From Lentinus brumalis (Eukaryota; Basidiomycota; Agaricomycetes; Polyporales; Polyporaceae): 64,000 bases of DNA. Numbering within the stretch: position 1 is the first letter of the stretch; every line of letters starts with the position of its first letter. Shown here in pieces: positions 44,944 to 54,632 of this stretch. Both the position numbers and the translations under genes were made by a program. The stretch is from the NCBI GenBank assembly GCA_001792895.1, contig MARA01000008.1, forward strand, positions 248,001-312,000. Direction: 5' to 3'. Under the pieces are notes generated by a model. The model saw only the letters and a list, made by a program, of their open reading frames with translations, had not been told where the DNA came from and made no database searches.

Positions 44944-46200
44944 CAGCACTCCAGACGCCGTGCACAACCGCTGACAGGGCGAGCGATGTATGTGGCACAG
45001 ATCCCCATTCGACGGTCATTCACCCCGGGCCCCGCCTGCAGCCAGCTGAGTCGACAGACATGAGTCTGTTGATTGTCCACCGTATACTAGCTGGGTAGAG
45101 GGAGCTCCAAGGCGGCAACGGCTGATCGGACCAAGCCGAGGAATTCGTACGCACAATTCACGGTCGGCGATTTGCGGGATGCCGGAAGGGAGGCACGCAG
45201 AGTATCGGGGCAGCGGGGCGAGAGCGCGTGAGGCCCATCATTTACGCACGACGTGTGGAAACGGGCGGAGTACGAAGCATCCGCCAAATAATGAATATTG
45301 AATATTGTGAGGCTGAGAGTAGGAGCGGAGTTCAGAATGCGAGAAGGGCAGGGAGTACGTCCACGGTCTGCGTTCCCGATGGGACCTACGCGCGCAGCCG
45401 CGATAGGAATTCCTAACATACGGAAAACATGCCTGGCTGGAAGCCCGGGGAGCGACCAGGGAGAGCTCTCCTTGGCTGGACTGTAACCACAGTCAAGGGT
45501 GGATCCAAGGTTCTCTGTTACTACAGTGATGGGTGGATCCCTCTGCCAGCATGAGGTGTCGCAGTGGTCACCGATCATGACCGTGCAGCAACTGCAACCA
45601 CGACGACCCAAGCTCAAGGCCCGACGGCGAGCAGTTCATAGCACAAGGTAACGCATATGCAAATCCACGGTGACATCGACGGTGACGGACAGGGCAGCGG
45701 GTCAGAGGCCGGACTGTAGTCTTCTGTTGTTATGGTTGCCGGTGAGTACGAAGTCCGCTCTCTGACTCGGAGTGCTACGCTACTGCGTAAGAGAGCGACG
45801 ATGCCGGCTGTAGCCCAGGACACATTTGCGGTGGATGTCGCCCAGCACGCGACAGTGTTCTGGGGCAGCGCTGGTATGTTGAGGGTGGTAGGATGCGGTA
45901 CTCGAGATGAAACGGAGTCACAGGCGCAGAGTGCGACTGTGCAGGCACCCTGGTAGACGTTGTCTCGCATGTGTATGCGTATGTCACAACTGTGAATACA
46001 GTTTGTTTGTCTTTTAACACCAGCGATGCTATGTTGACAAAGAAGTACAAAACCGAACTACTGCAACGTGGTCAGCGCGAATTGGATGTGAAACAACGAC
46101 AGTCTGCTGACACCATAGCACTTATTGTCAACACCGTGTCACCTTGTAGCTGAATAGATGCAATGTCCGAGGAATGTCTGCGAATTTGCGCTAATGAGCA
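44944..46200. other. Right interior of the insert without a recognisable gene
   Basis: Only short frames. An imperfect 20-base direct repeat ending GGGTGGATCC occurs near 45496 and 45532. Confidence 0.45.
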
Positions 46201-46229
46201 CAAATTCGCAAGGGAGGTTTTTCCCGATG
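46201..46229 (-). repeat. Right terminal inverted repeat
   Basis: On minus it starts CATCGGGAAAAACC and ends GCGAATTTG, matching 29872-29900 at 27 of 29 positions. Further inward both ends carry GCTAATGAG or CTCATTAGC and more AATTTGC/AAATTCGC words. Confidence 0.75.
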
Positions 46230-46231
46230 CC

Positions 46232-47250
46232 GGCGAGGCGTCCAAACAACCTCAAGACGGTGGCGAGCTCGGTACGGCAGAGAAAGATGCTGAGGAGAGC
46301 ACGCCAGTTGACAGTGAGTACCAGCGACGAGCACCAACACAGTAAGCTGAAGTGGTGCCCTTGCAGAGTTGACAGATGCCGTCGTATGTCCCCGGCGGAA
46401 GCTGGACAAGATCGAGCGGACTGGTTATGCCATCGCCAAAGAGCCGGCACAGCCACGTGCGCTCGTCTCTCACCTCGTCCACCACCACGGTGCTACCGAC
46501 TTCGCCACCTGCTTCAACGAGTACCTCCTCCGCTGCGCTCTCTCTCATGCCCATACGCCTGCAGCGGTGAAGCGGGCGCATGATCGACATCTACCTGTCT
46601 ATGGACTCACTCGTATTCCTGTCTTCCACCGTTTCGACGTCGTCCTACCCCGTATCCGGCAAGTCACCTCCCTTCCTGTCCTCGACACAATTTACGCCAG
46701 TCCTGCCACCCCCGCACAAGGGACGCGTCCTGCCGCACCCGCACGATTCTCGACTGTCTTGGTGGATGAGCAAGTAGGAGAGCGAACACGGTTTGATCAA
46801 GAGCAACCATTGCGAAGTGAGTACCTGTGCTTGCGGCATGCCGCATACTGGCACTGGCATACTGATACACTTCCAGACCTTCGAATCGCTCAAGTTCGTG
46901 CTATCTTTACGGTTCCTGCTACGCATCAGACCCCCTACACGCCACGCGACCCGCTCGCATACGTGGAATGGTTCACGCCCTTCCAGCGTTACGACGAGAC
47001 CGCGGGCATGTACAGTGTCGCCCGCTCAACCCGTCAGTCCCGTCGATTCGCATCAATCATCCCCATCACGCAGATTGTGCGCACTTGTCATCTCATCCCC
47101 GTATATGGACGTGCCATGGATCGGCGCATGAACTCGGAGAACGCGCTCGAGAGAGGCACCAGATTTTATGTCAACCCGTACGTTCGTCATCATGACTTTG
47201 TATTGTTCCGATACATGGTAGACCGTGCGCGTGCACGAGCTCCTAGTTGA
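46232..47250 (+). pseudogene. Plavaka transposase, 3' part
   Basis: Exons 46232-46313, 46367-46816 and 46877-47250 carry the C-terminal third of a Plavaka protein: GYAIAKEPAQPRALV, RFDVVLPRIRQV, IAQVRAIFTVPA, LAYVEWFTPFQRYDETAGMY, RRFASIIPITQIVRTCHLIP and FYVNPYVRHHDF. Splice phases agree. Joined to 27609-29871 the coding length is 3036, that is 1012 codons, close to the usual size of about 1000 residues. It has no promoter of its own visible, because the sequence immediately upstream is the right end of the insert. Confidence 0.85.
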
Positions 47251-48926
47251 CCCCATGTATCATACTACACGTTCTACGATTTGTACTATGCATCTGTTGC
47301 ACCCCGGTCGCTCGATTCCCTTCCTCCTCAGGTCACTGCGCTATCCCATTTGTAGTAGCCTGAAAGGGTCACTATGGAGGTCTACGTGACCGCCCTGAGC
47401 GCGACCTATCGCTACCCCGGCTACATAGAGGTGCGCACTCCTACCTATGCTACTCACGCTATGTCGACCTCACCCTGTGCTACTTACTGAAATGCTTTTT
47501 CCTGATGTAGTGTTCGCATAGAATGACACCCTCATTACGAAGACAGGCGGCGAGACGCCCTCCCTCGACGATGTGCTGTTCGCCCACGAGGCTCATGAAG
47601 GCTATCTCTGGCTATCTGCTGGAACGCTCGGACGCACTCGACTGCGATGTCGGTAAGGGATCTGCTCAACGACGGTGGCAGGACCCACGAAGCGTCTGCA
47701 TCATGCGTGCTGCCTCTTCACCTGTGATGGAGTCCATTACGAGGGCGGTCAATATGCGGTGGTTACACCTTACTTGTATTCAGGCTTGTCGAACTGAGGG
47801 GACACGGAAGTCACCTCCATGGCATCGCCCTCACCGCTGTGACGCGGGGTGCGTGGGTTCCAGCAGTAGTACTGTGTCAGCCCATGCTGTCGTATTGATA
47901 TATCAATAGTCTCTAAGTACTGACCAGCCTCGATGTATCATGGTCTGCAATGAGAGACCGCACGCTAGTTATATCAGTGATACATCTACCATCCCCTGTG
48001 GTTATATCAGGGCCTGGGGCGTTGTACATCGCGCCTCCTTCCCGTTTCAGCGCAGGTACGGCCACCCCGCCCTTCCCTTCCCGTTGCGGATTCGCCTACT
48101 TGGGAGGGTACTCCCTGCCTCGTAGCGGGGTTTCAACGAGGATATAATGCTGGGTAATCGGGATGAACCGTCCAGGGACATTAATCCGGCTGCGCGGTTC
48201 ACATATTGCTTGTCCGTGTTTGCTCGGTGGCTGACTTATATACCTTCAGGCGTCTGCTCGCTGTTGCTTCCGACCACCCGCTTCCCTCCTCTCCCCTCCA
48301 CCCGCTGTCCCTAGCCGTTTTGCCCGCTGGCCCTCTGCTGCACCCCACTGCACATTCGCTGACTCATCTCGCCGTGCCTGCTCGCCGCCGCCCGCTCGCC
48401 GGTCTGCATAGGGCCCGTATGCTACCCGACCGCTTGCGTTTGCTTCCTTGCGACCACTACACTGTATTCAGCCGCTCGCATACGCCACTACCCCGCCGCT
48501 ATTGCATACTGGTAAGTTCTGAATATTGTCGTACATTATTCACACTTCTACATGACCAACCACAGCAGAGCATGCTCCAATCGCCGCCTTGCTGATCGCA
48601 GGGGATGTGCCAGCGCATCGTGGAGGGGAGAGAGGGCAGGTTATCGCGTCGACTGGGTGAAGACCACATTATACGCATATTTTACCATCATGTTCTATGT
48701 CGTTGTAACTTGATATGAGGGCGATCGAGAAGTCCATGTATGATGTTATTTGCATTGCTCTCAAGCTGTGTGTACTGCGCCTTCGACATAACCAATGTAT
48801 GTTTTTCTTCAAGAAAATTTTCATTTGCGTTGCATCAATATACACGACTATATACAGCAAGAATTAGAGAGCAGCAATCGCGTCCAAGGACGTCGTGTGT
48901 GTGGTCCAGCGAGGGAAGCGCACACC
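47251..48926. other. Intergenic region without a recognisable gene
   Basis: About 1.7 kb between Plavaka and the second KDZ module. It should contain the left end of the second element, but no TGTACCC hairpin and no copy of the 29-base terminal repeat was found. Confidence 0.45.
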
Positions 48927-51125
48927 TCAGGAGGACTTCTTCTTCTTAGCCGCACGGCCGTCTGAGGCGCCGCCGTCGAGCACAGTGCTCTTCCTCATGG
49001 GCTTAGGCTTTGGCTTCACTCTTGGCTGCGCTGTCGTCCCCGGTGAGGCGTCGCGCGCGGCAGGTACAAGCGATACACGGCCGGTGCGAGTGACCACCAC
49101 ACTATCCTGCTCCTCCGGGGTGGGAGACGGTGCTGCTGAACCAGGCGGTGCGGGCGGCTGAGTCGACGGAGCAAGCTCGACCGAAGACGATGTGGCTACT
49201 TCTGCAACAGGAGCATGCGCGGGGGGTTGGGCGAAGACGAAAGCTTGATTGGGCACGGGCAGTCCGGACGTCAGAGATGGCATTTGCACAGGCCCAACCA
49301 CTGCATGCGGTGCGTGGAGTCCAGCCGCGACGGCGCCTGCGTCGTTTGCCGTGGGCACGAGGGGTCCCAATCCAGCGAACAACTCGTCATACGAGAATCC
49401 GGTAGGCTGGTCGCCGTGACCGGACATGTTGTATCCGGTGAGCTGGTTCCCGAAGGAGATCTCGGTGCCGGACATGTTGTATCCGGTGAGCTGGTTCCCG
49501 AAGGAGATCTCGGCGCTGGTCATGTTGTATCCGAGGAGCTGGTTGTATCCCGGGAGCTGGTTGTATCCGGGGAGCTGGCTGCCGCCGGACATGTTGAATT
49601 GCGTGGTCGCATTCTGGAAGGAGAGTGGATCGGTGATGTCGCCATCCATTTGTACATCCATCGCCGTTCCGGTAGGTGTCATGGCCGACCACGCGTTACC
49701 AGTTACGGGGTCAAACCCGGCCGGCAGCGCGTCGGGAGTGACGCTAAGCGCACCCTCACCGTCACCCTCACCGCCCTCCGTTGAGTCGAATGCAGGGGTG
49801 TCTTCCATCAGCGACCACGATCCGAGCCCGGTATGCTTATCGCGCTCGTCCAGGATGACGCTGGGCGTTGCGATGACGTGTTCCTCCGGGGAGCTCGCCC
49901 GCGCGGCCGCTTGCACAGCAACGCAAGAGCTATCTGAGGACATGGAAGGTTCCGGGGTGCTCGTGTCGGCGTTGCCCATACTATAGAGACCGCTCGCAGC
50001 AGGCGGGAGAGCACGCTCTTGCCGTTTATCCACAGCTGTTGACAGACAGGTTAGCGGGAGGACAACATGACACAGTGTGAAACTTACGGAATAGCCCCTT
50101 TGCGAAGCGCACATGGGGGCGCACAAAGTCGTCCCGGTAGTTTGGAGTGACTTCAGCGAAGTTGTGGCCAGTAATAGTGAGCCCAGAATGGACGCTGCAA
50201 ACGCAAGCGTCAGATGCCATTCGGAAGGTGGCGCAACTATGACTGTACCTCAGCGACCCGACTGCGCCGCCGTCCATGGGCATGGGACCAGATAGAATGA
50301 CAGTGTAGATGCACCCCGAGGCGGCGGCGATAGGATCGAGCGCTGCGCGAATGTCGCGTGGTGCAGAATCAATGGCACTGCATGGATATGAGGATCGACG
50401 CCAGGTCATAGGACACGCCAATTTACTTACTGTTGATATTGTTCAGGTGTACGTCCTTCCTCTTGGACGATACCAGTCTTGTATGCCTGCGCGAGGGCAC
50501 GCGTCCGCTCCTTCTCCTCTGCATGAGCTTCCGCGACTGCCTTCTTTACGTCGTCGTCTGCGTGCTGTAAGCTCGCCTTCGTGTGGGACCGAACGATGGC
50601 GAGGCGTTCTTTAGGTTCGATGGAGTCCACGTTGCGGACTGACTTGAGCTTCGCCAACTCCTCCTCGACAGTGTGCTTGACTTTCTTGTCGTAGTACAGC
50701 TTCGAATACACCTCGACCGCCTGTAAAGCACGCTTGCTCTTCCCCTTGGGACCCGCCGGTGCCCTGTCCGCCTTCGTCACACCACCGGTCCGCGTGTTGT
50801 TCCGAAACCAGTTGATAAGTTGCTGAAGAGAGAGCAGAAGAGAGTTCAACCACTTATCCTTAGGGTTCAATCGCGTGATGATACGTACTTTCTGCTTCGC
50901 GATACACGCTGCCTCTTTCTTCTCTGTGTCTTCTGGCGATAATGGGGTTGGCCATTGCCCGGCGCCCCATATCTCATCCTCGATCGGCCACTCCGTGTAC
51001 CACTCTTGGCACATCGCGAGAGCCCATGTGCCCGACTCCGCATCCTTCTGTGCCTGACGAAATGCCGGGATCCGGTCTTGAAGCCAGACGGTTTGTTCGG
51101 GCTCGGTCTTGCGCGGAGGGGCCAT
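48927..51125 (-). CDS. KDZ-module gene 1 (module 2)
   Basis: Five exons on minus (51125-50889, 50822-50431, 50377-50249, 50194-50088, 50035-48927) give 657 residues. The N-terminal block reads WLQDRIPAFRQAQKDAESG, then WYTEWPIEDEIWGAGQWP and, after the first intron, LINWFRNNTR; a helical part ends RTPEQYQ. Exons 2-4 equal those of the first module in length (392, 129, 107) although the protein text is far apart, so the two are old paralogues. Exon 5 encodes an acidic tail with a short tandem repeat of GYN units (LPGYNQ, then two copies of a longer unit with EISFGNQLTGYNMSG) at about 49420-49590. The C-terminus is basic (KPKPKPMRK, KKKKSS), a likely nuclear signal. A nuclear DNA-binding cofactor of transposition is inferred. 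Confidence 0.75.
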
Positions 51126-51437
51126 AGGGATGGCGTGCGCGAGAGGGTTGGATGCACAAGAGAGGGTGATGTTGAACAAGAGACATGGTGATACATTAAT
51201 GTAATGTTGCTGGCATGCGCGCTGATTTGCTCTGCGTGACAGGAGCCGACGAGGACTGCAGGAAAGTATGTGAATCAGGGAGAGAACGAGCATGCAGCTG
51301 AATATGGACGAGCGGAGGCGCCCAACGCCACACTGGGCACTAGCGCTGAAGTCGACTTGCTCAGGTTATAAGGCAACCACCGTCATGTCCCTGCCCTCAG
51401 TCCATCCCTCGACTCTAACGCGTCCTCATCTGCTACA
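51126..51437. promoter_or_regulatory. Divergent promoter of genes 1 and 2, module 2
   Basis: 312 bases between the two starts, with TTATAAGG at about 51366-51373 facing gene 2. It has the same layout as 36353-36703. Confidence 0.5.
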
Positions 51438-52311
51438 ATGTCGTACTCGAAGCTGCCTGTGTCCCTCGACGACCTCAACAAGATCCCCCGCTTTACCGCG
51501 TCGCAGCTCATGCGCGCCCTGCTCATTGTGATCGCGGAGGACAGCGGTGAGTGCCCCGCTCCGCTCTGTCGTCGTCGGTCACAGTCTGACAGGTACCATT
51601 GCAGACGTGAAGGCCTCTACCTTTGACCCGCGTGTGTTCCTGTGCGTCGGATGTGTGAATCGGTCCGTCGTTGGTGAGTACCAAGATATACTGACACGCA
51701 CGCATTCTGACGGTGTCATGAACAGGGGAAAGAATGATGTCCTTTGCGTGGCCCGATCCGAATGCCTCCGAGGAACAGAAGCTCATCGAGCAGCTCCAGC
51801 ACATCATGTATCACCGTCCCGGCTCCCCGCCTCCCTCGTCTGCTCCCGTTCTAGCCTGCTCCTGTCACGCCGCTCGTGAGGAGGGGACCACTCCAGCCTC
51901 AGACTCTGAGAGCCAGGATGTGGAGGGCGCCGACGAGGAGTCCACGAAGCGCCCTATCGTGGCCTACTTCGACACTGGGGATCCTCCGTCGACTGCCGGT
52001 TCTTCCATGCGTAGCCCATTTGATCCTGAATGGGACCCCCAGACACCCTGGTTCGCTCCCCGAGCGACTCGACGACATGGTACGCGGTGACCGTTGGAAA
52101 ACGCGTCGGCGTGTTCGATCAAAGGTGCGGCTTGCTGTTCCGAGTCTACTTGGGTGTCACTCATGTATTTTCCAGCGCTGTCGCTGCCACGGCCACCGAT
52201 GGTGTTCCTTCCAACGCAAGGAAGTGCTTTCCCTCGCGCAATGCTGCGATGAAGTTGTTCATGGACCTCGTCAGCATCCCTGGGGTTGTCCGTGTCGTCG
52301 ACATGGCGTAA
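51438..52311 (+). CDS. KDZ-module gene 2, viroplasmin/RNase H1 N-terminal-like protein (module 2)
   Basis: Exons 51438-51546 and 51605-51673, then an exon from about 51725, encode MSYSKLPVSLDDLNKIPRFT, a Cys-pair segment (FLCVGCVNRSVVG) and a disordered acidic linker. The C-terminal domain reads TWYAVTVGKRVGVFDQ and, after an intron ending about 52173, AATDGVPSNARKCFPSRNAA and MKLFMDLVSIPGVVRVV. This is a clearer Cauli_VI/RNase H1 N-terminal match than in module 1. Between the linker (DPEWDPQTPWF) and TWYAV the frame changes by one base. Either a 44-base intron (about 51997-52040) or a frameshift must be assumed, so the model is uncertain there. Confidence 0.65.
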
Positions 52312-52620
52312 ACGCTCCTGAGCTGTGGCTTCCATTGATCTCCTCCTGTGTATGTACGTACTTCTACCACGCTTGCTGCTCCGTGTCTCATTTGCGCATC
52401 GCGTCCTCCTCGTCCTCTTCTTGTCGCGTCCCATCTGCTGTACATACCTGCCTGTGACTCTGTTGTACTTCTTGGCTCACACGTCTTTGGTCCTTCACTC
52501 CCGCAAACATCGTAAATCAGCCCGCAGTGTATGCGTCTATTCACTTGTTACCCACGCCACCGTCACTACTCTCATAATATATCACGTTGCTAATCATACG
52601 TCGATGCAGTGCTGTGCACA

Positions 52621-52626
52621 TATAAG
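52621..52626 (+). promoter_or_regulatory. TATA box of KDZ-module gene 3 (module 2)
   Basis: TATAAG lies 48 bases before the ATG, as in module 1. Confidence 0.5.
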
Positions 52627-52668
52627 ACCCAGCTTGGCCCCGCGTGAGCTGATCATCATCCCGCCACC

Positions 52669-53415
52669 ATGGGTCGCCGTGCGCGACACTTGACTGCAGA
52701 AGCACGTTCGGCGGCTGCAAGAGACTATGCTCGGCGATACGCAAACTCAGAACGGTCAGTAGTCGCTGCAATGATCCTTTATAGGCATGATACTTACTGG
52801 CATCATACCAGCGGCAGAGAAATACGAGCCGCACGCAACGCGCAGGCGTATACTGAACGCCGGGCGTCTCAACGACGAGTTCTCGGGCTGGAGATGCCTG
52901 AGGATTTGTTGCGCTACAGCCGACCGCTCTTACGGGCCTCCTTCTCATTTGAACCTACCCCGGAACTCGGCCTCGGCCTTTGGTCAGCCCCATATACATT
53001 GGCCATCCCAGGCGCAGGTGTCCGGCCCTCTCTCCTCTCCGGGGACGGCGTGTGGGCATCACCTCAAGCTCGCTTGAGCATCTACCACTACTCGCGCCTC
53101 ATCGACGAGGGAATCGCACGCGCGGAGGCGTGGGGGAGTGATGGTTTGAACGTGGACGCTGTCGCGGCCGCACTCACGGTCGAAATCTTCGCCCGGCGTG
53201 AAGCGTGGGTTGTCACGAGGGACAGCGATGTGGGAACCACCGACGCATATGTGCAGGACGTATATCTGCACTGGGGAGCTCGTATTATTGCGATGCTGGG
53301 GGAGGAAATGGAGGTCCGCAGGCGGGGTGTTGGGGTGTACGCTACGACGCGCGCGCAGGGTCGGTTGCCCTGGCAGGTGATGCGTTCTTCTATGTTTGTG
53401 ATGCTGAACAAGTGA
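52669..53415 (+). CDS. KDZ-module gene 3 (module 2)
   Basis: Two exons (52669-52754, 52818-53415) give 227 residues. The start MGRRARHLTAEARSAAARDY is nearly that of the paralogue at 37845. Exon 1 is 86 bases in both, ending in the same phase inside an Arg codon. The 63-base intron has no stop, so reading through it would also give an open frame, but the splice matches the paralogue. Later blocks are LWSAPYTLAIPGAG, EGIARAEAWGSDGLNVDAV and DVYLHWGARIIAMLGEEMEV. Unlike module 1 it has no acidic tail. Function unknown. Confidence 0.75.
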   Translation: MGRRARHLTAEARSAAARDYARRYANSERSVVAAMILYRHDTYWHHTSGREIRAARNAQAYTERRASQRRVLGLEMPEDLLRYSRPLLRASFSFEPTPELGLGLWSAPYTLAIPGAGVRPSLLSGDGVWASPQARLSIYHYSRLIDEGIARAEAWGSDGLNVDAVAAALTVEIFARREAWVVTRDSDVGTTDAYVQDVYLHWGARIIAMLGEEMEVRRRGVGVYATTRAQGRLPWQVMRSSMFVMLNK

Positions 53416-54632
53416 TCATGGGTACATAGCTTGTAGACTCGTCTCGGCAAGCTGAATAGAACATGTGGACATGCAGTAGACGTGAACGCGTCGGCAGTCA
53501 ACGCTACGTGCGACATTGGGACCCTCAATAGTACGGTTCCTGCATCTCCTATGAGTCTCAAGCTGCGTCAAGCAGTACTAAAAGAACTACAACATATATG
53601 CCAACGAATGAGGCTGTATCATGCGGCCCCGCACCTTGATGACATGTAAGTTGGAAGTATGCATAGGAATCCCTATGCATACTTACTGTGCTATCGACGC
53701 TGTTCGTGGATGCGCAGGACAATAAATCTGGGCGCCCCCCAATTTGTGCAAGTTGGAGGGGAGGGTGTGTCTCTTTCCATAAGTCATATTCTCTGAGGCG
53801 TAAGTGCTCTGGTTCTGACGCTATTCCTTTGTTTCTGATATGTCGTGCCTTCATCCTCAGGTTTATGCGATTGCTGATTGGACGGCGGGAATCCCCGTGA
53901 TTGGGCGCTCGTACCTCAAGCCTTGTTCGGGATACAACCGCCCCTTGCCAGCTCACACCATGATCTCCCATTCCCATCCCCCCTCCTCGTCCTCGCCCTC
54001 GTCCTCTGTTCTCTGTCCTCCCCGGCTCGCGCGATACTCGACGTCCCCCATAGGATGACGGTCTCCCTCCCACCGGTACGCTATCTCTTTGAGTGCTGGG
54101 GCCTAAACTCATACTGGTACAGGGCTGTCACAGGACCGTCCGTGTCGCACACATCTTGCTCAAGGCTGCGTTCAGCCATATATGTATGTGATATTGGCAG
54201 TCTTGACTCGGAATGGGGAAAACTGAACACATGATTGCAGGATGAAGACGTACGAACTGGGCAGTGGTTCAAGCCGAAGTGCCCGAACGCCCTCCAGGTA
54301 CGCCGCGGACATCATTGTAAGTCACATCAGGCATGCAGACAATCCGAACAATCCTTTCATTATCCCTTCCTGACCTCCAGGCCGATGCTCGCCACCCCGG
54401 TCAACTCGGAACCAGCATCCAATGTGGACACGCGAGATGGATAAGGCAGAGTGAGTCCCTGCAGTACATCTCCCGTGTACGTGCCCTGAAAATTGTGTTT
54501 CTGCAGAATTCATGAGACCATCACGGGCATCCATTACATGATGCATGCCCGCTCGATCGGACGTCGCTTGTGTCGAAATGAAACCCCAGCCCCAGCCCCA
54601 GCGCACCGACCGTCCCTTCAACACGCACCACC
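53416..54632. other. Spacer between gene 3 and the KDZ gene, possibly with a small multi-exon gene
   Basis: Between about 53960 and 54540 well-formed splice pairs would join short segments, among them ILDVPHRMTVSLPP, a GCHRTVRVAHILLK segment, DEDVRTGQWFKPKCP and ADARHPGQLGTSIQCGHAR. A signal-peptide-like stretch (LLVLALVLCSLSSPARA) precedes them, but no ATG opens that frame. The candidate is unresolved and not called as a gene. A palindrome with GTATGCATAGG arms lies near 53657-53682. Confidence 0.3.

Larger units (their letters stand above)
29872..46229 (+). mobile_element. 16.36 kb TIR-bounded insert with a KDZ transposase module, nested in Plavaka
   Basis: The ends are inverted repeats of 29 bases with 27 matches. 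CC stands just outside each end (29870-29871 and 46230-46231). Counting CC once, codon 419 of Plavaka exon 3 joins 46232 in frame, which supports a real insertion. Inside, in order: the left end with GCTAATGAG-like motifs, a purine-rich minisatellite, a 610 bp MITE-like element, nine hairpins, gene 1 (minus), gene 2, gene 3, the KDZ transposase (plus), eleven hairpins and the right end. KDZ elements (Kyakuja-Dileera-Zisupton) are large fungal transposons with several cargo genes. Whether these repeats are true KDZ ends, or those of a composite element that caught a KDZ module, is open. Confidence 0.7.

Noticed and set aside
29855..46245. An 8 bp target duplication at the borders of the 16 kb insert
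   Set aside because: The flanks outside the 29-base repeats share only CC; no longer direct repeat is present.
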